Shown here in pieces: positions 24,886-36,943 of a DNA stretch of 64,000 nucleotides (within the stretch, counting starts at the first letter, position 1; each line of letters begins with the position of its first letter). Source of the stretch: Artocarpus heterophyllus (taxonomy: Eukaryota > Streptophyta > Magnoliopsida > Rosales > Moraceae); assembly GCA_025403435.1 (NCBI GenBank), contig CM046330.1, positions 23,747,507 through 23,811,506 of the forward strand, in the 5' to 3' direction. A model generated the notes under the pieces. It ran no database searches and had not been told where the DNA came from. It saw only the letters and a list, made by a program, of their open reading frames with translations. The position numbers and the translations under genes were made by a program.

Positions 24886-25200
24886 ATAATAATAAGTGAT
24901 GATCTTGCATAAATTCATTTCAGTGACTAATTGAGGAATACTTTGTGTTTGTTTATCACCCTTGCATAAATTCATCACCCACCATTATTGATCTTGCAAA
25001 AATATCGCCTTACTTTGAAAAGGGAACAAGATGCAATCCAGGAGAAAACCATGATGGCAAGTTCTTCTAGTGGATCAGGTGATCTAGCTCCAGACAATGA
25101 TATCCCTCCTTCATCACTACTCAATTTACAAGACGGTTTCTACTTTTCGAACCTCAAGTCTGATTAATTAGTTAATTCCTTGGCGAAAGCATGTTATAAT

Positions 25201-27124
25201 TGTTGGAATTAAAATAGGAAGCGCAGCGGAAGGAACGGATCGTTGACAAATAATTTTTTTTTGAAAACTTTGTTCATTGGGAATAGATATATAATTTTAA
25301 TTATAGAAAGCTTTATGAATTTTTACTAACCTTTTGAAGACTATCAGGGTATCTCAGCTTTCTTCTTTAATACCACGATCTTCCAATCCAAGCCTCCACA
25401 CCAATAGAAAGACGAGTGGGCGTCAAACTGCAAGAATGAATTTTACTCACACTTTTCTAAATCTGTTATGTACTCAATACATGAGATAACAGACCTTTTT
25501 CTTCATAGAAGAACTCTCAATTGTTCTCCCTAAGTATTTTATAAAAATTAAGTGAATAATCATTCTGAGATAACTATTATCTCTCCTTTTTATATCTAAG
25601 CCATTAGTAATTTTACTTTCCCTTTCTTTTTTATTTTTTTTTCTTTCTTTTCGAATCACGTTAACGTGATTCATCACACACACAGACATATATATATATA
25701 TATATATAAGTAAAGTTTGCTTTACGTAAACTTTCCTTTTTTTTATCTTTAACGAATCAATGATTCATTATAATATAATATATATATATAATATATATAA
25801 GTTAAATCGTTTACGTAAATGATTTAACTTATATATATTATATATATATTAATATATTATAAAATCTTATATATAAAAAGATTTGGTTCAAAACCATATA
25901 TATATATATATATATATCTAAATTTAAATTCAAAAATAAATCACATTTATTTAAGAATAGATTTTAAAAATAATCAATTAATTAATTAACTAATGCTCAG
26001 TTAAATGTGACAACATTTATCACATTACATTATGTGTCACAGAGAACATTTTTCTGTGTCACATTAATAATTCCAGTGTGAAATAATTAATTCAGAATTC
26101 AATAATTCTAAACTAAATATGTATAATTCATTCTATGCATAAATCTAATATAATGTTACAGAGGTGGTATTGGGGACCTATAGACCTATAACCCAAGCTC
26201 CAATAAATTTGACATTTAATCAAACTCTTTAATTAATATGCCAAATTTATTAGTTTCAGTGTTACTCCACTAAAAACCTAAAACTGAACTCTTGAGATTA
26301 TAGTGAAATTACTCAAAGAAAATTAGCGAGTAGTCCATTAATATAATCATTACATATAAGTCAGTCCTCCACAAATAGTTCATAATAAGAGCTAGGTTCA
26401 ATTTTCGTTCACCTCTCTTATTACATCTTTATCCTTGAGTTCCAATAATTCTCTAATGAACAATTAATTCATAATCGTACTGTAAACTAGCGCTCTATTT
26501 TTCAAACCTTGAATTATCACTCAAGAGAACTATCTTTCTAACTTCTATAGGGAAGGAATGGATTCCATATCTGTATAATATTATTCCTAGCCATTTATTA
26601 CATTATGTTTCCAAGATGCTAAGTTATGATCTGTGCTTAGACAAATCTTACCATGCAAGTTAAAAAACATAATGTCATAAATAGGAGTCTAATAAATACT
26701 CAGGTTAAGACTGTCAAATATATGATCATCATAGTGATAAATTTGAATACTCTATTTGTAACGGATGATTATTAGAGATTCATAATTTATCTGGTCCAGT
26801 CCTATATAATTTCATTATATAAAGTACCTCCAATCCAATGTCTCTACATTAATAGCCTGGATAATGACTATTTTATTTTAAATGAGATTGGACCGTACTT
26901 GTAATATTTAATTAATTATTACAGACATTATCTATAAATTTTATCCCTAAGCATATAACACTTATATGCTAAATTTATAGTCACAACAATAATTATGGAA
27001 TTTTCTTGATGTTTATAAATGTATTCATAACACATATAAGCAACCAAAAAAATAATAAATATCACTTTATTTATTTATTAACAATATGTACAATGTCACA
27101 GCTTTTAGGACACCAAACCCAACA
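25201..27124 (-). mobile_element. Solo LTR (family C, Copia-like) inside the regulator pseudogene
   Basis: Ends are TGTTGGAATT...AAACCCAACA. Flanking pentamers are ATAAT (25196-25200) and ATGAT (27125-27129), a target duplication with one difference. The stretch near the left end, GAAGCGCAGCGGAAGG, is the reverse of the CCGCTGCGC tail of plant Copia LTRs and is shared with the family A copy at 37308. On removal, the flanks join into text that continues the regulator-like frame. The minus orientation is inferred from that tail. Confidence 0.65.
25781..25848. repeat. Long near-perfect palindrome, 34-bp arms
   Basis: The arms meet at 25814/25815 with no loop: GTTAAATCGTTTAC / GTAAATGATTTAAC at the core, extended by mirrored TATA tracts. 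I find one mismatch. It lies within the family C solo LTR and could form a hairpin or cruciform. Another short palindrome, TTTACGTAAA, is nearby at about 25730. Confidence 0.8.
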
Positions 27125-27934
27125 ATGATCAACTAGGATCAACTCAAAAGCCATTTGATCAGGAGCTCAGTTAAACACTTAAATGCCAATGGAATATTAT
27201 CTAAATTTACTCCGCAGTTTCTTGTAATTAGTGAGACTTCAATTAATCTATGCACATAATGAACCCCAATGAGTTTGTACAACCGTAAGAATGTATTTCT
27301 TTCTTCTCCTCCCATGATCTCTCCTGATTCGAATCTTAGCAACCCAATACAGAAGTTCTCATCCAGCCAATGGGCTGGCGGCATTGGACCCTTTGAGATT
27401 TATCTGAAATTGGGTTTAGCTTTCAAGTACAATTGAGTCCCTTTCCATACCATCGAGGGACTCCAGGATTTTTCCTGTGGACAGTAGGGATGAGGTGCAA
27501 GATGAGACTGAACGATCCCTCCTTTTAACTAGTGAAAAAAGTTGTGCATGATAACCAGCTAGACTCTTTCTTCATACAGATTCTTACTATATGCGGTAAT
27601 TGGGATCGATGCTAGAAGGGAGTTACCAGGCTTTGGTGAGAACATTCAGTTTGTTAAGGAAGAGAACTTTGTCGATGAAAAAAAGGAATTCTCTAATGTG
27701 GGCAATCTTGGCTTTGGGAGTGCAACAGAAAGTCCAAACCTGCTGAGTAATTTCATCGAACAATCGGAACAAGAACAGCAGCTGCAACGGCCAGAAGTTG
27801 GAGTGGAGGAGGAATATACTGGAAAAAATGGCAATTTCGGGGCTGAAAGAGATGGAGTTGATGAATTGTTCAAGACTGAAAACGGCTCTACTCAGATTGT
27901 GTTCCGTGATGAGGATTTAGACGACTTCGTTTAA

Positions 27935-28808
27935 TCAACCTCCTTTGCATATCAAAATTATATAGTACTTGCTTTTCTTGTACTATAGTACTCTTTCAGC
28001 TATAATTAATCATCAGCACTTGGTTTAAGTCGTTTCTTTAGAGATAAGGCGTAGGGAGGCCTCCATGAACTTAGAATTTTTTTTGATGGATTTATGAACT
28101 TAGAATTTTGATTGCCATGGATGTGACATGGTTTGGAAGCAAAACCAAATTAAGGTTTTAAACTTAATGGTTTATGTTTATCCATATTTGTATGCTCATA
28201 TTGATATTGGTGGTTTATTCCATCTACTCTCTATAGGATTTGATAATTTTTTTTCCCCTCTCCATTATTTGATTTGGATGATTATTTTTCTAGACTAGGT
28301 AGGATCAAATTGGCACAGCTTTCAGAGGCTCAATAATAAACTAACTGACACTAAATGCTTATGGTTTTTTCTTTGGCATAATGCGAGGTTCATTGCAAAA
28401 ATTTTAATGACATTTTAGTCTATAAATATATATTTTTTAATTTATTATAATAAGCCATTTCAGGTGAAAAGTGAACAGCAAGATCACAATCATTCAACAT
28501 TTTTATGGTGGAGATAAGCATATTCAATTAGTTTGTGAGATATCCCAAGATGAATTATAATACGATTCCCAAGGGGGCAAAAAATGAAGGATTCAAGAAT
28601 TTAGACGCTAGAATCTCAGTTTTCCTCCGGAAACATTAATTCTGAGATATTCAACCATTAATTATGAACATATATCAAATTATTTACTGACTCACTCTTT
28701 GTATGTTTACGTATGTACATTTTATAGATCAGAACGTGTATCCTTTGTTTTGAGAATATTTTCCTTTTTTACTGCTAGAATTGGTAATATATCTATGGTT
28801 TTGTATAA
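27935..28808. other. Intergenic, 3' flank of the regulator pseudogene
   Basis: AT-rich DNA. I see no open frame with protein-like features, no RNA gene and no clear element ends. Confidence 0.5.
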
Positions 28809-30974
28809 TATAATGCCCCGAAATTTATTAAATGATATTAGAATGTAAAATGGTGGATTAGTGTGATATAATGAGTATTTTAACCTTAATTTAATCATTT
28901 GGTAAAACTCTTGAATTTAAAGTTGTTTTTGATTATTTTAATGATTTCTAGTTGTTTCTAATTATTTTAATTGTCATTTTGGATATTTGGAACATAAATT
29001 TGTCAAATGTCAAATATGTTTTGTTTTACAAAACTGTGGGCGGTACACGGTTTCTGCACAATAAAACCGTCCACTTTTTTTCTCTATTAATATCTCTCAC
29101 TCTCCCTCTCTTCCTCTCATTCTCTCTTTCTTTCTTAGCTCTCCCTCTCTCTCTCCCGTGCATCTCTCTCACTCTGCCTCTCCCTTTCTCTCTCATTTTC
29201 TCTCAAAATCTTTGAGTTAAATCAAGCCTCAAGCTTCGGTTTAGTGGATTGGAGGCTCGGGAATGTGTTTGAGCAACTGAAAACACGATTTAAAGCTTCG
29301 ATACGAGGTTAGTTTTAAAATTTTAAAACTTTTTCAATATTTCAATTTTTCTTGCATTTTAAAATTTAAACTTATTTGAACTTAGAAAACCTTTGACCTA
29401 AGTTAGGAAAACTTAGAATAACTAGAATCTAAGCTTTGTTTGAAAAACAAGGATTTAAATCAAGATTTTTCCTCTTTCCCCCTTTTTCCTAATTGTCGGA
29501 TTTAATCAAAATTTTTGAGTAAATTTTGTTTAAATGAGTTAAAAAGTGTTCTATCTTGTTTTTTATCATCTATGATTGTTTTCCATGCCTGAGAACTAAG
29601 AAAAACAGGTCAAAATGAAGATTTGGACACGGGATGGTCAAGAACCCGTGCCTGGAAAATTTTGAAATTTTTCAGTTCGGCAGGCCAGATTCAAGAGTTC
29701 GGCAGGCTGGATTTATCCATTCGGCAGACTGAAGTTGGAGAAGTTCGGCCGACCAGACCTGGTCCTCTGGTGCAGTTCGGCGGGCCGAACCAGGGTGACC
29801 GACAGGCCGACCGAATAAGAAAAAATTTTGTGATTTTTCATCCGTTTTCACTGTTTTGAACCCCGATTGAAATTTCAACTTTATAAAATGATTTTATGAA
29901 TGCAAATGGCACACTAAGACACCATGAAATAGTTTAGCAATGTAGAATATCTTAAACTAGATACTGATAGACCTAGTTCCTATTTAAGGTCGTCCGTGGT
30001 TTATAGAGCTAATGTATAGCGGACCGGGATTACGGTGTGGGACACCGGCATGAGTATTGAGGTAGGACTTCTACCCTTTCCTTGGTAGCCAAGTTTTTGA
30101 ATGATTTTTGGTCTTAAAAGGGTTTTATCAAAATGTTTTTCAACGGTTGATTAAATAAGGAATTTTTATCGGTTATTTTATAAACCATGGATTGAAGTGA
30201 ACTTTATAATAAACCCTATAATGAATGTAAATGAAAATACCTGGTAAATGAGTTTTAAATGATAATAGAAATGAATATAAGGGCATGATGCTATAACAGA
30301 AATCGGGTCGTGTAGCGTACGACCTTGGGGACAGGTTCCGAAACCCAACTGGGCCACTACGGTGGTGTTATTCATATGGTTTGCCTAGGAAAAGAAAATA
30401 ATATTCTTTCTGGTCGACCAATAAACTGTTTTGGGTAAGATTGGTTTTATTTAACCTTTTTTATTCTATTTTTTTCTTAAGTAATTTCTTGATTAATGAT
30501 ATTTTCTTTTAAAATTTAATGTTTCTTAAAATATAGTCCTACTGAGTCTTTTGCTCACGTTTTATCTGTTTTCCCCCTCTAAGTGGATTTCAGCTTAGGT
30601 TCAAAAATGATTCCACAGACAGGACTCAAGGACAATAGAAGGACCTAGTAGGTTATTCTATTTATAATATCAAGGCATGTAACGTTTTAACTTTCTCTTT
30701 ACTTGGACTGTGGTTGTATTATTATATTATCAGTACATGTGTGTGCACAAGTTGTGGGTCAGTGGGACCCATACTCGCATCTTTTTATTGTTTTATTTCT
30801 TACTTAATGTTCGCCTCAATGATCTTATCCGTTTAATGATTATGAATGCTTTTCTCAAAAAGGATTTAAAACTTTCTACATTTTCATAATTAATTTAAAT
30901 CTTAAACTCACGTTTTAATTAAATTTTTATTTAATTAACCCGTCACGTCATCTCTCGTATTGTGAGGCGTGACA
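28809..30974 (+). mobile_element. Solo LTR (family D, Gypsy-type) with exact TATAA target duplication
   Basis: It starts TATAATGCCCCGAAATTTATT (TG of the expected TGTAATGCCCCG changed to TA) and ends GTGAGGCGTGACA. TATAA occurs at 28804-28808 and 30975-30979. The start resembles Del/Tekay chromovirus LTRs, and the 3' part contains GATTTCAGCTTAGG and CCACAGACAGGACTCAAGG. No internal sequence remains. The first base pair has probably mutated, so the terminus call relies on the target duplication. Confidence 0.7.
29668..29815. repeat. GC-rich TTCGGC/GGCCGA motif island in LTR D
   Basis: Five TTCGGC-type motifs (CAGTTCGGCAGGCC, GAGTTCGGCAGGCT, ATTCGGCAGACT, AAGTTCGGCCGACC, CAGTTCGGCGGGCCGAACC) and a closing GACAGGCCGACCG occur within 150 bp of otherwise AT-rich LTR. 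A comparable island occurs in the unrelated LTR at 36735-36825. Confidence 0.75.
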
Positions 30975-31213
30975 TATAATTTTTGTATAATTCATATCAT
31001 GGCGCATTTTAAGTTTTATACAAGAAAAAAAAAAATTTAAACTATTGCTCAAATTATAAGAATATTAAAACTAAATCAATTTCTTGAAAACATAGTTGAA
31101 AACATCATGATCTACTTCCAACTGAAAAAGATAGCGACTCTAAAAATAAAGAAGACAAAATCAAGCAATAAAGATTCATGGCAAATATATACTTGCTCTA
31201 GGAACTGTTGTTC

Positions 31214-31585
31214 TCAAAAAGCCTCAATATTCTTCCGATAGCTCACTATGTTAGTCACAAATGAGTGGCAACTCGCAACGAGGTCGAAGGCAAAGAGGAA
31301 GAAGAGGATGAACAGAAGCAAGAGGGCGATGAAGGCATCCCAGTCCCCGACCGTCGGATGTTTGTCATTGTCATTATCTGCAACGGCGTAGCGATTGGCA
31401 TGTTTCATCTTCTTCACTGCCTCTACCGTAAAATACAACAAACAACAAAACACTCCTAAATCAATTATCATCCTTGTCCCATATTTGCATGTGCTCTTTA
31501 TTCTATCGTCGTAGGTCCCAGATAGTATGTCATCGTTAGTGGTACTGCTGATATTCATAGTTAGATATAGAAGAGTTAGTGGCAA
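31214..31585 (-). CDS. Possible small membrane protein, 123 aa, unknown
   Basis: One uninterrupted minus-strand frame begins MPLTLLYLTM and ends KNIEAF. Two hydrophobic segments are visible: about residues 42-56 (LGVFCCLLYFTVEAV) and about 86-108 (FIALLLLFILFFLFAFDLVA), separated by a polar linker rich in Asp, Asn and Lys. I do not recognise the family. The GC content is higher than the flanks, and it lies between two mobile elements (28809-30974 and 31894-32389). It may be a small intronless gene, one exon, or a relic. I infer no function. Confidence 0.3.
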   Translation of the reverse strand: MPLTLLYLTMNISSTTNDDILSGTYDDRIKSTCKYGTRMIIDLGVFCCLLYFTVEAVKKMKHANRYAVADNDNDKHPTVGDWDAFIALLLLFILFFLFAFDLVASCHSFVTNIVSYRKNIEAF

Positions 31586-31893
31586 ATGGTAAGTTATAAG
31601 GCCGTTTACTTAAGGCTGCCGAGTAAGGCTCCCTTATTAGTAGGAAACTCATAACTAAAACCCCTGTAAAAGTCTTAGAATGTTGAAGTGATCAACCCTT
31701 TTAATGAGTCCTCCACCTGTTTCGGTAACCACTCAAGCACCTTTTTCTTTTCTTTTCTTTTTTTATTTTTTATTCTTATTTTTAATCCATACCTAATATA
31801 TTTTTCTTCAGAAAAATCCTATAAAATAAAAATTTATTAAAGTTTTTTGATTTTCAGTATTTTTTTTGGCTATTCGATTAAAGTGCTTTTTTT

Positions 31894-32389
31894 TTTTTTG
31901 CACAAATATCCGCTGAACTTATACACATTTGCAAGTTGCCCCTTAAACTTTTAATTTTATAATTTGTCTCCTAAATTTATAAATTGCTAAAAAAAAAATC
32001 ACCCTTCTTGATAGCAATATTGACGTTTTGGCTAAAATTGATATGTGATTTTTATGTGTAACATTTAATGACATAAATAGTCAACTTTATGTATAACTCA
32101 ATTTTATTGTAATTAAGATCTAAAATTGAGTTTTATCAAAAGTAGAAAGTTTTGAATTAACTTTATTTTAAATAAATTTTGATTAACATTCATGAAAAAG
32201 GATATTTTATGCTCTTAATTAATGTCTAATGAGAAAATTACATGTCAATTTGAATAAAAAAAAATTAATGTCAGTATTAATAAGAGTGATTTGTAACAAA
32301 TTTATAAATTTAGGGGTAAGCTACAAAAATTAAATGTTTAAAAGGTAAATTGAAAATATATATAATTTCAAGGACACCAATGCAAAAAA
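31894..32389. mobile_element. MITE, about 500 bp, with inverted arms of about 100 bp
   Basis: The left arm TTTTTTGCACAAATATCC...CCTAAATTTATAAATTGCT pairs with the reverse complement of the right arm (GATTTGTAACAAATTTATAAATTTAGG...ACACCAATGCAAAAAA). Flanks GATTAAAGTG and AATTAAAATG may be a diverged 9-10 bp target duplication, as for Mutator-type elements. No coding capacity. Confidence 0.65.
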
Positions 32390-33989
32390 GACCAATTAAA
32401 ATGACTATTTATCTTCCAAAATGTTAGACGTTTCTTAAACCGTAATCACACTCTCTATATTTAACTTCTCTTTTATGGAAAAATTTTTCTTAAGAATTTG
32501 AAAGTAAATTAACAGTAAAGTAATCTTCAAACATTTCATATTTTTTTATTCTTCTTATGACGCCCACCTTTTCAGACCATCACTTAACTTTTTTAAATAT
32601 TTTATCTTAACTTTAACATACTTTTCTTGAACGTTAATCTTACTTAAAAAGAAAAATAGTGGATAATTTTTTTTTTCTTTTAACATCCTTTAAAACATAC
32701 TTAAAAGCTGTTGATACTTCTGTTGCAACTTAAGTTGTGACATTGCTCAACACTTGACTTTAAAACTATTCAAAATGTTTTTTACAACTTAATAAGAAAT
32801 ATTAAATAAATCATAGCTTAAAATTTAACTTTATTATTATATAAAATATTTCATAAATATATCTTTAAACTTTAAAAACATTTCTTAAAACTTTGAAAAC
32901 ACTATTTCAAATAGTGAAAAACTTTTTCTTTGAACAACAGAAACAAACTATAGTGGAATCCTACCCAACCTTCGTATTTGTCTCTCCACAGCACCGAGCT
33001 CTTCAATCAGTCTTACTGATCTCCCGTAGGACTACCTATAGTATGAAGGAACTTGTAATTAGCTTATACTCAGTAAGTTCAACATAATCTCACAAACCAT
33101 TTAAAACATTCATTATAAAACTTTTCTTTTTAAAACATTTCTTGTTAGACTTTTTTCATAAACGTTTCTCATAAAATATTTGCTAATGTTTTCCACTAAA
33201 TGTTCTTCGTAAAAAATTACTTAATAGGAATGCAAGCAATAATATAATGTGTGATTTCATTTGTGTGCATTATGAACATTTTATCATTTTTCTTAACTTT
33301 CTTGAACATGGACCCAAGTGTACATACCAAACGCACTTGACCATCGAACACTGAGGCCATAACATAACTTTAATATGACATTTCCCTTGGGTCGGAAGGC
33401 TGGTACAACACTTTCTTATCATCTTTGCTTTACCTTCTTGTTAACTTTAGTGAGCATATTAAGTGCTAACATATTATATGCAAACATATTGCAAACCATA
33501 ACTTGAACTTTACAACATTATGCATTACAGAGGCAAACATACAACTAATGCAACCATGTTGTAAAACATGATTTGATCTTTAAAACATTATGCATAACAA
33601 ATGTTAACTTACTTTAAACATAATAGTTGCAAATACATTGCAAATCTTAACTCGAACTATAAAACTTGATGCATAACATATGCAAACATACTTCAAAAAT
33701 AGCTTGTTTATTATTTGCACATACATTTGCAAATATATATAAAGCATTTGAAAATCATTTCTTCATGCCGTAGATGAGGCTTGAAACTTACCTGGACTTA
33801 GCTCTAGCATCCTCGTTTCATTCTTTTTTCCTTTTATAGTCAGCTTCTGTATCCTATTCAAACGACGCCTAACTATTAGCTATCCTTTCTAATTATCAAT
33901 CTACTTAATTAATAACAAAACTTAAACATTAAACATTCACTCATTTTTACTTAACTTGTATCCTATTGGTTTATTTTTCCTTTACTTTA

Positions 33990-34120
33990 CTTTGTAACCC
34001 ACCGGTTTACTTATCCTTTACTTGATTTTGTAAACCATCAGTTTACCTTTCCTTTGTAAACCGTCAGTTTACCTTTCTTGTACTTAACTTTATAAATTAT
34101 CAGTTTACCTTTGAACATCC
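33990..34120. repeat. Short tandem repeat of GTTTACCTTTCC-type units
   Basis: Four to five units of the form AACCNTCAGTTTACCTTTCCTT occur at spacings of about 25-45 bp (CACCGGTTTACTTATCC, CATCAGTTTACCTTTCC, CGTCAGTTTACCTTTC, TATCAGTTTACCTTTG). This expansion is absent or much shorter in the relative at 8882-12317. Confidence 0.55.
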
Positions 34121-36734
34121 CTTAGTGAAATGTCTTGTGTTACTTAACAGTTTTGTGTCTTAACATGTTACAGAATATTTTTTGTCTAACGGCTTTTTGC
34201 TAATTCGGAATGTTCAGTTCCGCTTTAGCCGTTTTCTTAAAAGTGATGATTTTACCCTTAACGGGTTTTTCATGAACCTCGTGACTTTACTCAGCTTCTT
34301 GCTTAACTTACCATCTCATTACTTATGTGTTACAAAAAAAAAAAATCCCACTTAAGGATATTTTCCTAAATTAGGCATTTTTGGGTTTGTTTTGGCCTTT
34401 TTTACAAAAAGAAAATGACTATTTTGCCTTTGACAGGACTTGGAAAACTTTCGAAACCCGTTCTAAAAAAAATCTTAAATTTCTTTATGTCTCATAACAT
34501 TAAAAAAAGCAAAACAATGGCTTTCCTTTCTTTAAAATCTCTTTTATTAAAACTTTGCAGTTTTGATCCGTAATGCAAAATTCTTGACATTTTTGCCCTT
34601 AATGTTTTTCTTCCATTCTTTACTCGATAAAAGTCTTAATCTTTAAAAACTTACACCGTGTGGTTAATCACTATCCTTAGTGCAGGAAACCAACATTCCA
34701 TAGTTAAAACCCAGTTTCACATAATTTTACGGTTTTGGCCCGAAACACAAAACTCTTAACATTTTTACCGCCAGGATCAAAGAGGACCGTTTTATGCCAA
34801 AACGTTTAGTTTTTCACATGAAATAAAACTTATAAAAGTTCCTTAGTTAAATTCAAAACATTTCATAATGTTTTCATTTTATGAAATTTTGTGTTTAAAA
34901 TCTCGTAAAATTCATAACTTAGAATTAGTATAGAATTTTAACAAATTGTCCACATTTTCTAACTGTTTCAATGAGATTTATAACTTTTATGTTTTAACTT
35001 TCCTCAAATTCATTCATCTTTATGATGTTCTTAAAAAGGTAGAAATGAAATCAATGTGTTTTAGCTTGTTTTAATCGGAATTCAAGTGGAATTTCTTCAC
35101 GAAAGTTATCTAACTTGATGTTTTTAATAAATTATGTGTTGAACTCGGAAATTAGTTTGGCCTGTAAGGGCCTCAAATATAAAATTCTTTCTAAATGCCC
35201 TTAAACATACTTTTAGCACCTTGTCTTATCTTAGCTTGATTTCCTAAGGCTTAATCTCATTTAAAACTTTCAATTATTTAATCAAGCACTTATTACATAA
35301 ACAATGTTAGACATGTATGCCCTAAGGAGTAAAAATATAATAAGTTTTTGGAGACATTTTTATCAATAAAGAATTTATTCATTATTTATATACCAAATCT
35401 TGTCCTCTTTACATTCATGTTTGTTGAATGTATGTTAAGCAAACAATAGTCTGAGACTGTCAGTCTAAACCTTAAGAATTGGGCATATGATGGACAGATT
35501 ATGCGGAAGACATAATTCTTAAGGTGATGGTCTAAATCATACGATTCACAATCGAGGGAATAAAGTTGAGCGCTTTATTCATGCAAAGATTGTTATGTTG
35601 TCTATATCCTTTTAGGGAGATGGTTTGTCTTGACCATCGAAGGTGGACTCCGTGAATAGAAACATTAGCACGTTGTCATATATGACGATGTGTTGGATCG
35701 GGACATAAAGTGAATTGATTTGGATTAATAATTCTGTCTTAGCAAATCGATTCACTTTAGATAATCATTTGTATTGTATCTTAATCCTAAGATGAATAGT
35801 GGGCCTGTTGTCTTGACTTGTGTCTTTTGATGTACCAAAGGGTGACACCCACATCTTAATAGTGGTATGCATGCCGGTACGTTGGAGGCATGACTCTTGA
35901 TGGCGTAGACTTGTTATTCATAGATATGGAATTCATAGCTCCTCTTTAGGAGTAATGATATCCTCTTATATGCGTTGTCCTGTAATTGGAAAACTGAAGC
36001 ACTCAACCATTTGGATGCATAGGTGTAACCGAATGGTATACTGTCTTTGGATGGTAAGTTTTCTAATGGTGAGATAATGGAACGTAAGATAAAAATAATC
36101 GGGAAGGTAAGACAGAACTTGTCCTTAAGCCGATTATGGATTATCATATGGGGATACGATACACTATGATATGTCATGGAGACTTAGCTATACAGGTTTC
36201 GTAATTCTATGTAGTTCGAGAGTGCAGCTCCAAGCTTTTAGTAGAGTAGCGTTGAAGTTGATAATTATGAAATGTATATCTGGGATATTGGGTTTCATAA
36301 TTATCGGGAGCTTGAACTATATAGGTCTATTTGGTCCCCTTTGCTAGCTCACAACATCATGTAAAGACACGACGTGTTTTTCCAATAATTGGTGACTTAT
36401 GTCGGATTTATCAGATTGGTTAAAATTTGAAAGAATTAAATAATTCATGTCTGTTTATCGGTTGAATTAATTTTGTGATAAATTAATTCAAGATAAACTT
36501 GTTGAATTATTAGGATCGGATAATTCTTGTCTGTTTATCGGTTGATTTAATTTTGGATAAATTAGATCAAGATAAACTTGTAGAATTATTAGGAATTGAT
36601 TTATTTTCTTAGAGATTATCTAGATAAAGTTGTTTTGATTAGATAACTTCTCTATTGGGTTATTTGAATTAAAACTGAAACTTTATCCTATAGAATCTCA
36701 AGTGGAAAATAAAAGATTCGCGAGATTTTTTATT

Positions 36735-36825
36735 CAACAGTTGGCCTACCGATGGACGTGTTTGGCCTGCCGATGGGACCTGTTCGGCCTGCCGATCAGG
36801 TGGTTCGGCCTGTCGATCAGCGAAA
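36735..36825. repeat. GGCCTGCCGAT tandem island upstream of the LTR TATA box
   Basis: Four copies of about 22-28 bp: TTGGCCTACCGATGG, TTTGGCCTGCCGATGG, TTCGGCCTGCCGATCA and TTCGGCCTGTCGATCA. They end about 110 bp before TATAAATAG. The surrounding LTR is AT-rich. The motif is close to that at 29668-29815 in a different LTR type. Confidence 0.75.
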
Positions 36826-36934
36826 GATAAGGTTACGTGTTTCCACGCAGATCTTATCAGATATTGATCCAAATTTGATTTTGATCTGAATTTTGAGACC
36901 TAATTTGATGAGGACTGACCCTTGGACCAACCTC

Positions 36935-36943
36935 TATAAATAG
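36935..36943 (+). promoter_or_regulatory. TATA box of the nested family A LTR
   Basis: TATAAATAG in the context CCTCTATAAATAGGGAG, in the 3' third of the LTR, is where the U3/R boundary of a plant Copia LTR is expected. The other family A copies have the equivalent at 4088-4096 and a degenerate TTTATATAAAGG near 61299. Confidence 0.6.

Larger units (their letters stand above)
20245..27934 (+). pseudogene. Type-B-like response regulator (pseudo-receiver plus GARP/Myb domain), probably disrupted
   Basis: Exons I can join: about 20245-20374, 20856-21008, 21693-22100, 22196-22278, about 24998-25165, plus eroded 3' pieces at about 27125-27410 and 27580-27934. The translation gives a receiver start (NVLVVDSDPICL), GYAVSTARRAADALS, LILTEIHLPDM and LTSDNDEKAM...YLLKPL. 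A GARP DNA-binding domain follows (RPKLIWTDEPHNMFLQAI, LMNVPGLTKENVSSHLQ, KYRLTLKRE), and an acidic tail ending DEDLDDFV. In type-B regulators this pairs cytokinin-type phosphorelay input with DNA binding. Here the phospho-acceptor Asp is Glu (TEIHLP), though Lys of LLKPL remains. Damage: no in-frame ATG in the first exon found, the acceptor before KYRL reads CTTGCAA instead of CAG, a TAA occurs at 25163-25165 before similarity ends, and the 3' part has frame changes and a 1.9-kb LTR inside it. Alternative splicing or a missed first exon could rescue part of it. Confidence 0.65.
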
